Below are positions 10,354 through 20,398 of a stretch of 36,413 nt of DNA, in pieces. Positions within the stretch are counted from its first letter, which is position 1, and each line of letters starts with the position of its first letter. This DNA is from Fragilaria crotonensis (lineage: Eukaryota; Bacillariophyta; Fragilariophyceae; Fragilariales; Fragilariaceae). Under the pieces are notes generated by a model. The model searched no databases, was not told the origin of the DNA, and saw only the letters and a list, made by a program, of their open reading frames with translations. The stretch spans positions 1 to 36,413 of the forward strand of contig JAKSYS010000636.1 in NCBI GenBank assembly GCA_022925895.1. Direction: 5' to 3'. The translations under genes and the position numbers were made by a program.

Positions 10354-11678
10354 CAGGCCTCATTTTTTTCGTGTTTTTATTTTCGGTAGGTTTGCCGAAA
10401 TTAAGGTCTGCGAAACTACCAAAAATAACGGTGACGTGGCACTTTTCTCTCGTACAACGCCGTCTAAAAATGCTCAAACTTTGACAGTCAAAGGGATAGT
10501 GATAAACAAGTGAATTTAAAATTCTGAAGTTACAAAGTACTCACCATGACACCCAAGAAGGCCATGGATGCTTTGAAATTCTATCAGGATTGATCTCTGA
10601 AGTATGCTTTGCAGATTTGTGGAGGTCATCTGATGTCAAATTATGTGTAGTGTATGGTATGATATCTGTGTACAACTTTGGCAGTGGCAGCGATGATGCT
10701 GCATTCCTGATCCCAAGTACAAGAGGGCAACAAATATGTAATAAAAGCATAAAACATAGCTCCATGGTTCACTGATTAATTGCTTTGTTTGCCATATTCA
10801 AAAGCAACATGCATCATAGAGCTGGGCAATGGAAAATAGTAACGAGTTCACAGCACACACTACGAGAAGAGATCTTGCTTCACCTTGACTGCAACACATG
10901 CAACAATGAACCTAGCCTATAGTAACAAAGTACAACCAGAAGCAAGGATCACAAATCAGATCATGCAAAAGAGTAAAGTTTCCTTCTTCTTGATGAAAAC
11001 ATGGTGCCAAGAAAATCATTGTCGACAAATGGAGACGAACAAGATCTACTACTAGTGCGTACTAGTAGCTAGGGTGTGTTCAAAACAGGATCCTCGCCAA
11101 CAAGAGAGAAGAACAATAGAAGCTCATGTGAATGAGTTGATCTCTGACAGTGCATGTCTTATTACTGGTGACAATTCTGCAGCAGAGCTGTAGTGGGGTG
11201 GAAGTTTGTATTGGCTTGACAGGAGCAACAGCAGATGCTGATTAATTGCTGAGTAAGCAAGGGAAGCGCAAAGCACAAAGCAGTTAAAAGAGTGTTTGGG
11301 CCAACTAGCTTAAGAGTAGAATCCAGTGAAAGAACATCATGGTGGTTTTGCTAATGTATGTCCAATATGATCTTGGTGGAATCTAGCTTTGCCCTCCTGA
11401 CTGAGACAGCAAAGGGGTATACATGAAAAGGTACAATTAACAATTAGCAGCAATCTTTGGAATAAATTCAACAAATGCATACAATGCAGAACCATGGAGA
11501 GTGGGTACACTTTGTAATAAGTTCATTTTGAAAGAAAAGTGGAAATTTATGGCACTTAATGGTGAGTAAACAGCCACAAACAACTACTACCGAATTTAAG
11601 CCGAAAATAAGTTTTCAAAACTACCGAAAACAGTTTTTTTTCGTTTTTTTCGTGTTTACACGAAAATAATGAGGCCTG
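10354..11678. mobile_element. Possible inverted-repeat element with AT-rich interior
   Basis: A 21-bp inverted pair with one mismatch (10354-10374 against 11658-11678; core CAGGCCTCATT and TTTTCGTGT) is supported by a second inverted pair just inside, TTTTCGGTAG at 10380 and CTACCGAAAA at 11621. Within it, 10530-11527 is bracketed by TTACAAAGT and ACTTTGTAA, suggesting a further insertion of about 1 kb. The interior is plain AT-rich DNA without a recognisable protein. No target-site duplication was found for either layer. Confidence 0.4.
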
Positions 11679-11807
11679 TACGCGACTTTCGCCGTGCCTT
11701 CCTGGAAGGTCCGGCCGCACCGTCGGAATCGAGGAAAAACTGAGAACACGTGACACCTCGTAGTAGTAAGAGTCTCGGTTCCACGCTATGTCATTTTCAA
11801 TTGATAA

Positions 11808-11983
11808 CGTTCAAGTGTGTACGTAACGGCCGACTCTTACCTTTGATAAGACGAGATAAACGATAAAGTAGTAACACGAGAGGCGTACAAAAGTAGTAAA
11901 CGATAAACTTGTGTCTACGTCTGCTCATGTCTCTGATTACTACTGTACTAGCGGTTTCCGTACCGTATCGTCCGTATTTAAAC
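11808..11983 (-). repeat. 3' LTR of Copia element
   Basis: Identical over its length to 18288-18463. It lies downstream of pol on the minus strand. The next base is G in both copies, so the LTR could be one base longer, which would shift the target duplication. Confidence 0.92.
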
Positions 11984-12140
11984 GGTCCCCGTAAATCATG
12001 AATGCTCCTCGGGACAGAATGAGTTATTCCACTTTCCAACTTGTTCTCAACGACCTGGTATTCAGCCCGCGGACTCCATCCGCTCCAGGAGGTAAACGAC
12101 CTCGCCCACGCGACCGTCGATAACCTAGGGCATGTCATTC

Positions 12141-15100
12141 TTAATACATAATGTGACGACAAAGTGCTCGACGACGGTCTGCAGTGAGTACCTTCGTAAA
12201 TAAGTCGGCCAAGTTAGTCATGCCGTCTTCTTTTCCCACACGTATGATTTTCGCGGCGACAGCCTCGCGTACTGCATGGTAATTGATTGCGTTGTGCTTC
12301 TTCGCAAGCATTGATTCGGGGATAGTCGTGTTCTTCACGACACCGTTATTGTCGCAGAATATATTGGCCGGACCATCAATTGGCACGCCAAACATTCGAG
12401 CTTATATCGCAACGCGACAAGCATGTCCTTCGCGGCTCGAAGCGCAACAAATTCACTCCCAAAACTGGAGGATTCAACGGTATTTTGCCGTTTCGAAAAC
12501 CAAATGATCGGCGCATTCTGAACGTAAATTATAATCCCAGTGTGCGATCTTCGAGTAATAACATTTCCTGCGTGATTTGCATCAACAAAACATGATATAT
12601 TCACACATTTACCTTTTGGTTCTGGCATGTTCGGGGGTAGTTCCTCACATACGTCCCCGTAAAAGTCTCGCCAATCAGCATCAGAGTTGAACACACGTTC
12701 ATCGATATCAGGGGTTTTCGGATCGAAAACAATTCGAGCTCCGTTCTCATGCTTCTTCAAGTATGCGAAAATGTGGTATAATGCCTCAAGGTGACCGCGC
12801 CGTGGCAGTGCCTGATGTTGGGACAATTGTGATACTTCGACAAATATGTCGAGGCGCCCGAGTTCAATTGCCCATCGCAGTATTCCAATTAATTGAAGGA
12901 AACGCGACCCCATTTCGTCATTAAGTTCAGGAGTTACATCCAGCTCGGGTTTATAGCCGCTGGGGAATGGATTCCTCGCCGTTGACTTCAACTTTGCTTC
13001 CGGATCGTCTTCTGCAATTAATCCTTCGACAACTTTGATGGCGTTCTTGACATAAGTCTTACTGCCCATGGCCCATTCCACTTTACCATTCGGCAATTGG
13101 ACCTTCTCCATATTGGCTCCAAGATATATATCGGGCTCGTGGACACTTTCCGGTTTGAGCTCGTACAATTTGCCCAGTTCGTCCATTGTTTGCTTTGGTT
13201 CTTTCGCGAATATCAGGATGTCGTCAACGTATACCAGCACCATATCATAGTGCGTTCCGGCACTCCGAATCCATACATCTGGATCTGCCTGTGTTGATGT
13301 AAAGTTCATATGACACAGCGTTGCCGCCAAGTCCGCACGCCAGGCAGCGCCTGATGATTTGAGTCCATATAGTGCACGCGTTACAATCAAGACTTTACCT
13401 CGGTCTTCGCCAGTTTCAATGCCGCCTTCAAACCAAATCTTCTCACGGCACGATGCATTTAAGTATGCATTAGTTACATCCCCCGCCAGCACGTCGAGGT
13501 CGTTCAGACCAGCAATCAGAAACGCCAGGCGTACACTGTCGCGCGATACCACGCTCGAGTAAGTTATCGATCCTGGCGTGTCGGTCGTGTGCCCTCCGGC
13601 AACAAACCTTGCCTTTCGGGTAAAATCCATTTTAACGTCGAATATCACATGACATCGAATTTCTTGAAAGCCAATCATCGATGGCTCCTTCCCGCTTCGT
13701 GCTTGCGCGGGTGATATCCCATCAGCGCTTTTCCACGCGACTTTCACCTTTGTCATCTCCTTCCCTAGTGCCTTGCGCCAGAAGTCGGTTCCAGTCTCTT
13801 CGTCAATCATCAGGGCTTCTTCGACTGTCTTTGGCACACGTATGCCAAATTTGTGGGTCGTACGCCAATAGCGTTTGACCTTCGCAACAATGCGATTTCG
13901 CTTCCGCAGAACCGTATGTACCCACCAGTTAAACGCTGGCTCATTGGCAATTTTGTTTGCCGCTGCATATTCTGCAACTTGAACGGGATAGGCATCTTTT
14001 AAATCCTTCAATGGTAGCCAGTCCGAAGATCCGTCCTTCCACGAGACCAAAAGAGACCAGCCTCGGGTTGTCGATTTCGGGATACGATTCCCATTACGAC
14101 TTGTGGTGAATCCATCTGCGATTTGAATCGCCGAGTTATCAGACCTGTGGTCAGTGATCTCGCTCAATAATTGATACTGATTTCCTTCGGAGTCAACCTG
14201 CGCATACATGCACTCTGCAATCACATTTGCGAAGTAGTTCTCAGTGGATCCATCGGTGAACTCCACAACGTATTCTCGGGTATCGAACAGGGGGTTGGGA
14301 TGTGCACGACCAATCGGTTCGCCAGAGGTACCCTTTGCACGTTTGACCACACGGCCTTTGCGTTCGCTGCCGGTACCGACATCGAATATTAGCTCTGCAT
14401 TCAAATATTTGTCAATCACGTCGTCGTTGATATCGTCGGCATCCAACGTGTCAGGGGTATTCATGTCACCATAATCCTCATCGGTGCGTATGGCGCCACT
14501 TGGCACCTCATCGAATTCGTCTTGGATATAAAATCCGTCAGCTGAATTGACCATAAAGTTCTGATCTGACAGACGCTCGTCAACTGCGCGGTCGAAACTC
14601 TCGATTTCGGCTTTGACATCATTGTTCAGATAGTCGTCACGTACGACATGTTGTACCGTGGTTCGGGCAATTACATTGCCAGATTCAAGTAGTAGCCAAT
14701 AGCATAGATCGCTCCCGACCCGGTGGGCAACCCCAAGCCATCGCGCGAGACGTCGCCCACTGCCGTCGATTTCGATTTTCTTCTGGTCATAGTACCATAC
14801 GCGATCGTAAAACTCAAAGTCGATCCACTCGGATATGTCTGGTGTCTCACCGGTGACAATTTCAATCCCGGTGCGCAGTTGTTGACCGCGAGGAATTCTG
14901 TTCAGGATGTTAGTCTCATAGACCAGACCATAATCCCACAGACGAGGTGGGACTTTCCGTTTGAGCATGCGATTCCTCCATCGCTTCTTGAGCTCGCCGA
15001 TTTCTCTCTCGGCCGCATAATTCTGGTTCGATCGTCCAACCTCAGATCGCTTCAACCTGATCTTCAAACGATTTACCTCCTTCATAAAGTCAGTCTTAGG

Positions 15101-16249
15101 ACCAACAATTTCGGGAGCTCCATCAGACAATAAGGAGTCGGGAATGCCAACATCGTCGGCAAATTCGGTCAACGCCCGAGCGACTTTCGATTTCGAATCG
15201 AGAGGGTGGACAGTGGTGAACGATCCGTTAGTGAATACTTGCGCGCACGTGTTACCCTGGATTGATATGACCTTCGAGAATAAGGTATCAGTGAACCAGT
15301 CCCCGTTTAGGCGTCGCCGGTTCAGGTGTAAGTGATCAACACGATATCTTCGATGCAACGGGTGAACCGCCGTTCTTACTCCGCGCTGGGTAGTTACCTG
15401 AAGGGTTCGCTTGGCCGTCTCGAGGCCAATATTCCATTTGCGACTGAGATTCTCAAAGGTTACAGTCGAGTGTCGTTCGCTCGTGATCGTTGCGCTTATC
15501 CCACCGTGCGTCCCCGTAAGCGCAGAGGACACGAGAATAGCATTCGCATACAAAGAAGACACACAACACGGGTCAGAAGTGGGGAAGATCGCCGTCGGGG
15601 GTGCAGTCGAATGGGACCATATATCCCGTCTAGCGGTCGATATACAGTCGACGGCACGCGCTGGATTCCGACGCGGTGCAGACATGTGCATGTCCGCGGG
15701 ATTCCAAGTCGGCGAAGTAATTTCAACAATCGGTAGGTTCGACAGTTCCCAATCAGTGGGGACGCGTGACTCGAATGAAAGATTCGGTCCCGAAACGGTA
15801 AGAGGAATAAAAATGGAATCCAAATCAAGGCCAATCGGCCGGTGTGGATCCCACGGATCATCACAAACGCCGTAGCCATGGGCTCGAATCTGATGGGGGT
15901 TGATTAAGGAGCAGTGTAAATCACTGCCAAACCACAGCACTTGGTCAGCGACCAGGACGACAGAGTCGCCGGTTGTGGGACACGTGTACGTCGTAGCACA
16001 CTTCGCAATCGGGACGTCTGGCTTCGGTTGATAATCCGCAGAAAGGGAAACATTGCAGTACTCGCCCGAAAGTTCGAGCAAACGCCAATTCGGTCCAGCA
16101 CACGTGGTGTCAGCGTGGTTATCGATCTCATTGATGGCAATGTTGCCAGGAGTTGGTTGATTGGGCTTATGGTGTGTGGGACCCGTGCGCCTTGCACTTG
16201 AAATTAACGCGTGTGCCTGCGCCTGACGTGCACCACTGGTCTCTGCGAG
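12141..16249 (-). pseudogene. Copia pol: protease, integrase, chromodomain-like, RT, RNase H; one frameshift
   Basis: The frame follows the gag UGA directly. About 40 codons on is a retropepsin site (DNHADTTCAG). The integrase core has Asp at about 265, Asp at about 320 and Glu at about 358-360 (numbered from 16081), preceded by the LETAKRTLQVTTQRGVR stretch familiar from diatom CoDi elements. A chromodomain-like WSLLVSWKDGSSDWLPL segment follows, then RT with AGDVTNAYLN, ALYGLKSSG and YVDDILIF (about residue 950), and RNase H with VDANHAGN (about 1164). The frame breaks near 12395-12402 and the rest, including CDNNGVVKN and NLADLFTKVL, is in the -1 frame (12141-12395). One lost base explains this; the third RNase H aspartate lies beyond it, so this copy is probably inactive on its own. 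Confidence 0.88.
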
Positions 16250-16252
16250 TCA
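16250..16252 (-). promoter_or_regulatory. In-frame UGA between gag and pol, possible readthrough site
   Basis: Gag and pol occupy the same frame (start coordinates differ by a multiple of three). Only this UGA interrupts the frame from 17797 to the RNase H frameshift. It is followed by CUC; a C after UGA is a known leaky context. Readthrough is inference; the alternative is a recent nonsense mutation. Confidence 0.5.
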
Positions 16253-17797
16253 GGTGTTGTACGCGCCGCGACCGAAGCTACGACCGTTTTGGGAGCCACG
16301 CTCCGTTATGTCGGACACAACCGACTGGTCAGCCGGCACACTAGATGTGTTCGTCGTCTCGTTGGAGTTCGGGTTCGCTGCAGATACACTGCTAGTCGTT
16401 CGATTTGTATTGCTCCCTTGGTAACTCTGATCGCCTCTTCCGCGGCCACCACGGCCGCCTTCTCGCAACTGTATGACGTAGGAGCGCATAGAGCCTAGAC
16501 GCTCCCATTCATCGGAAGTGAAATTCCGGTGAGGGTCAGTGATATCGACGTTATTCGCATATGTCCTGCGTTCGTTGCCACGCCCGCGTCCGCGACCGTC
16601 TCGTCCCCGCCCGTTGCTGCGACCACCGCGTTGGCCACTACGACCGCCGTTTTGACGAGCCCTGCCACGGCCGCCACGCTGATCATTGGATCCCATTGCG
16701 CTGACATATCGACGTTTGTTGCCCGAGTGGCGGTTGGCATAATCCAACTGGGCTGCGGCATGAATGCTCGAAATTAGCCCAGACAAGAACTCAACGGCCT
16801 TATCGAAGTTGGCGCGATAGTTCTGATAGACGTTGACTTTTGCAGACGTGATACTTGCGTCCGTAGAACGGATACCAAGAAGCATCTTGTCGACCATCTG
16901 CTTCTCGGTTAATTCCTCGCTCTTATCTTTTGACAATACGTGGAAGTTTTCCTTTAGCTTCGTGACGAATTTCTCAAACGGGAACACCTTTTCGTCTTTA
17001 TAATGCAAGCGGGAGATTTCTTCTTTAGCCTTTTCAACGCGTTTGTTTAACTCTCCCGTGCCATCGTAATGCGCAACAAGCGCCAACCATGCGTTCCTGC
17101 CATTCGCAGTTCGATCGTAACTTTGGATCCATGTCCAAGCATCGGACTTAATACAAGCCGATTTCAGGATCTGGAATACCAGCTTGTTGTCGCGCTTGAA
17201 GTTTTCGCCTTCTAGTGGCATCTGGAAGCGCCTCATCTCATCATCGTCGAGAAACAACTCGTCGGTGTAATCCCATTCAGGGCGTACGACATAGTCGATC
17301 GGGACCTTTGCGGCTCCCATGATTGCGCTTAGCTTGTTCACGAAGCCGATCTGCCAGTTATCCCAACCAGCATCGGTCTGGCACTTGCCGGGGTCAATTA
17401 TGTCGATGTCAACCTTATCAAGGTTGTGGTCAGATTCCTTTCTCGCCATTGCTGCCAACATGACTTCTCGAGTCCACATCTCAGGCTGTGCCTGTAGGCC
17501 GCGCTTGTCGTGGTCTTTCACCCAATAGACTAAGGCCTGAAGCCTTTTGATTTGCATCGTTCCCAGGATTACTCTCCCAGTGGCAGTTGGCCTTGAGGCC
17601 ATTCGTTTAGCCATCTCCGAAACATCGGAGTCACCGTTCATGGAGGCAAACGCTTCCATGGAGTCGAGTCCCTCAATATTAATAAAAGTTTCGCGATTAG
17701 CGGCACTTGCAATACCACAAATGGTAAGTACTTCATGAACAGGGTTTGGTGGTTCGGGTTCAGCAACAGCTGCGGCGACAACGGGTTCAGCATCCAT
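16250..17797 (-). CDS. Copia gag
   Basis: A 515-residue frame upstream of pol in the same reading frame. The N-terminal two thirds (to about residue 360) is helical and resembles the UBN2-type gag of Copia elements (LVYWVKDHDKRG, KMLLGIRS). The C-terminus lacks a CCHC knuckle and instead has RGG-rich basic tracts (about 375-425 and 455-470), which would bind RNA. It ends at a UGA codon at 16250-16252. This is the capsid/nucleocapsid precursor. Confidence 0.85.
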   Translation of the reverse strand: MDAEPVVAAAVAEPEPPNPVHEVLTICGIASAANRETFINIEGLDSMEAFASMNGDSDVSEMAKRMASRPTATGRVILGTMQIKRLQALVYWVKDHDKRGLQAQPEMWTREVMLAAMARKESDHNLDKVDIDIIDPGKCQTDAGWDNWQIGFVNKLSAIMGAAKVPIDYVVRPEWDYTDELFLDDDEMRRFQMPLEGENFKRDNKLVFQILKSACIKSDAWTWIQSYDRTANGRNAWLALVAHYDGTGELNKRVEKAKEEISRLHYKDEKVFPFEKFVTKLKENFHVLSKDKSEELTEKQMVDKMLLGIRSTDASITSAKVNVYQNYRANFDKAVEFLSGLISSIHAAAQLDYANRHSGNKRRYVSAMGSNDQRGGRGRARQNGGRSGQRGGRSNGRGRDGRGRGRGNERRTYANNVDITDPHRNFTSDEWERLGSMRSYVIQLREGGRGGRGRGDQSYQGSNTNRTTSSVSAANPNSNETTNTSSVPADQSVVSDITERGSQNGRSFGRGAYNT

Positions 17798-18287
17798 CTG
17801 CGTATGAATATTGTTCGAGTTAGCACCTAGGTGTACATTGCGTTTGTCTCCCGGACCGTACCACTATGGGTAGGTTGTGAGGCGGGTCACATTCCGGTCG
17901 GTACAGGGTGATCAGTCCTGACCTCATCGTGTGGTGCCTCACGGGGCCAACGGCCAATTATAGAACGTGGGCAAACAGTACCGATCGCTGACGCCCGCCA
18001 TGTGGCCAAACAAATTACGAACAGCGTATATCGAGTACCTCAAGTACATGTCGAGGAGCAAAGTATATCGAGTACCATAAGGTACGTAACGGAGTAAAAA
18101 GATACGCTCCTACGAATTCCGCTGTAGGCCGTGGTATAAATATTTTCGGTAATCCTCGAAAGTGCAACGAATTCGCAAGAATGTCAAGGTACGAAATTGG
18201 CAATGCCCATGAGAATTGTACCCGCCGCTTCCGCCTCACTCGTTCGTTCAAGTCCTTTCTTTCACCCTCCGGCTGGGTCTGATAAAC

Positions 18288-18463
18288 CGTTCAAGTGTGT
18301 ACGTAACGGCCGACTCTTACCTTTGATAAGACGAGATAAACGATAAAGTAGTAACACGAGAGGCGTACAAAAGTAGTAAACGATAAACTTGTGTCTACGT
18401 CTGCTCATGTCTCTGATTACTACTGTACTAGCGGTTTCCGTACCGTATCGTCCGTATTTAAAC
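18288..18463 (-). repeat. 5' LTR of Copia element
   Basis: Identical to the 3' LTR. It should hold the promoter. The sequence immediately downstream on the minus strand (18287 leftwards, GTTTATCAGACCCAGCCGG) is where a primer-binding site belongs, but I could not match it to a tRNA end. Confidence 0.92.
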
Positions 18464-18505
18464 GATAAAAAGCAAGGCCGGCGCGTTTATCATGTGGATC
18501 CAAGT

Positions 18506-18766
18506 CAGTGAAATTCCACTTCCCCTAAATGAAATTCCACTTCCCCTAAGTGAAATTCCACTTCCCCTAAGTGAAATTCAACTTCCCCAAAGTGACAATT
18601 CCACTTCACCGAAGTGGATTTTCACTTACCCGAAGTGGAATTCCACTTCCTCACAATGCGATAGACACACGTGTCGCCTACACAATTCAGTACGAATTCA
18701 TTTCGGGAAAATTGCATTTCACTTCGGGTAAGTGGAATTCCACTTAGCCGAAGTGGATTTCCACTT
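18506..18766. repeat. Palindrome arrays of MITE copy 2
   Basis: Seven units start at 18506, 18527, 18548, 18569, 18590, 18612 and 18633, then three at 18709, 18730 and 18751. The 21-bp period is kept except for one inserted base in unit five. The 16-bp palindromic core is shared with copy 1, but the spacers differ (CCCCT, ACCCG, CGGGT). Confidence 0.88.
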
Positions 18767-19536
18767 CGCATCAGAAAACCTTGCCGGCTCGTTTGCATTG
18801 ACTGCACTAGCTACAAAAATCGCAGCACATGTTTTTTGAAGTCGGCTTACGTGGAAATGACTTCGCTAAGGGAACTTAACGGCTAAAACGTGCTTTGGCC
18901 GGACCTTCCTGGTGGATTTCATGTTTCGACGACGTCACGACGTCGCATCAAGCCGAACTTTCAGAAGATTCACCTCGCGCTTTGTGTGCACGGAAAATGA
19001 CCGCAAACTGCTGGGAGATGGGTGCTTTTGATATTGGGGTTGCGGGAAACACCGATTTTTCACTACGGTTCCCGCAACCCCGAAAAATTCCGGTGTACAG
19101 TTCAGTACTGGTATCAGTAGAGAGTACTGAAATATGGAGTATGTATAAGAGTATAGCAACAATATATATATACTAGACTACGGATAAAATGAAATAATAT
19201 ATTTGATTACGTGTGCTGCTTCCTCCTAAAAACCCTGAACTCTGCTAGAGAGAAAACCGTTTTCCAGGGTTTTTAACGGCGTCTTGGATCTCTGCCATTG
19301 ATCAGCTCGTATAGCGTAGTAGTATGATATATGCATATATGTCATACCATGGTACTAGTACCTTTGATTACCATGTAAGAAAGGCGAAGGACAAAGCCGG
19401 CAGCTTTTTTAGGGGATGCGGGAAACAGCTGGTTTCGATTTGTTGTTTCGTACTATTATCGAAAATGGAGCTCGACAAAAATAGCGTCTTTCAGAGAATT
19501 TTCGAGTTGTCCGGAGGATTTTCGAGTTGTCCTTCT

Positions 19537-19606
19537 GGATCACTTCTTAACCCTATTTTTGTGTAGCTTCTGGTATAGGTCTACAGGGATTAAAAAGAAG
19601 TGATCC
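19537..19606. repeat. Internal hairpin of the foldback element
   Basis: GGATCACTTCTT (19537-19548) and AAGAAGTGATCC (19595-19606) form a perfect 12-bp stem with a 46-nt loop. The core GGATCACT is reused in the repeats that follow. Confidence 0.7.
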
Positions 19607-19754
19607 CAATTCCGGATCACTCATTTCTTGAAACGACTTTTCGGAGCGATTTGACTTTTTGAAACTCGTTTCAGAGGATGAAATTACTTTTACATGGACT
19701 ACTCTACTGACATTCCTACACACCCTAGTACTCAGTACCGCTATGCATTAGGGA

Positions 19755-19830
19755 TACGCTCTCGGACAACTTCTCGGATCACTCGGACAACTCTCGGATC
19801 ACTGGACAACTTCGGATCACTCGGACAACT
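19755..19830 (+). repeat. Short imperfect tandem repeat CTCGGACAACTT / CTCGGATCACT
   Basis: About four degenerate units made of CTCGGACAACTT and CTCGGATCACT alternate inside the foldback element. Related words (GAGTTGTCC, GGATCACT) occur at 19500-19550 in the opposite sense. Confidence 0.6.
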
Positions 19831-20398
19831 TCCTATATGATTGTCGAATCCGTGTTGAGCTCTCTCTGATGCAATAGCGTGACACCAGAGAATCAATTCC
19901 AGCCGGTTCCGCAACCCCTAAAACTGCCGACTTTGTCCTTCGCGTATCTTACATGCTCATCATACGTATGACATATATGCATATATCATACGATAGCAAT
20001 ACAAGCTGTTCAATGGAAGCGCGATCCGAGACGCCGTTACGAACCCTGGAAAACGGTGGTTTTCTCTAGTAGTAGAGTTCTGGGTTTTTAGGAGGAAGCA
20101 TACGTAATCAAATATATTATTTCATTTTATTCGTAGTCTACTATATATATATATATTGTTACTATACTCTTATACTACAGTACTCTGTATTCCAGTACAG
20201 TACTTGTATTCTGTACTGATTCCAGCACTGAACTGTACGCCGGAATTCTTCGAGGTTGCGGGAACCGTATTGAAAAATCGGTGTTTCCCGCAACCCCATT
20301 CCTTGTGTGTGCGTCTGAAAGTTCCAACAAACTCAAGGAACTTTGGAACCTGGATACTTTTCTACAGGTTTTTACATACTAGCCGCCTACAGAGCACA

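Larger units (their letters stand above)
11803..18468 (-). mobile_element. Copia (CoDi-like) LTR retrotransposon with TSD
   Basis: Direct LTRs of 176 bp (11808-11983 and 18288-18463) are identical, and the 5-bp sequence GATAA flanks the element at 11803-11807 and 18464-18468. Coding runs on the minus strand, so the right LTR is the 5' LTR. Gag and pol lie between. The LTRs begin CGTT and end AAAC rather than TG..CA. Comparison with 9220-9260, the same site without an insertion, independently supports the boundaries. LTR identity implies a recent insertion. Confidence 0.92.
11701..18912. mobile_element. MITE-like element, copy 2, split by the Copia insertion
   Basis: The ends are CCTGGAAGGTCCGGCC at 11701-11716 and GGCCGGACCTTCCTGG at 18897-18912. 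The first 100 bp and the last 150 bp align with copy 1 at 9127-9710. Removing the Copia element and one target duplication leaves about 551 bp, close to the 584 bp of copy 1. Confidence 0.7.
19036..20297. mobile_element. Foldback element with about 400-bp inverted arms
   Basis: The left arm (19036 to about 19435) and right arm (about 19898 to 20297) are imperfect inverted copies over their whole length, including the AT-rich ATATATAT tracts and a CCTCCTAAAAACCC block. Each tip is itself a hairpin: GGGGTTGCGGGAAAC pairs with GTTCCCGCAACCCC at 19036-19082. The trinucleotide ATT flanks both ends (19033-19035, 20298-20300), consistent with a 3-bp target duplication. The centre has no convincing ORF. 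The element ends 101 bp before the ATG of gene C, so it may influence transcription there. Confidence 0.75.
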
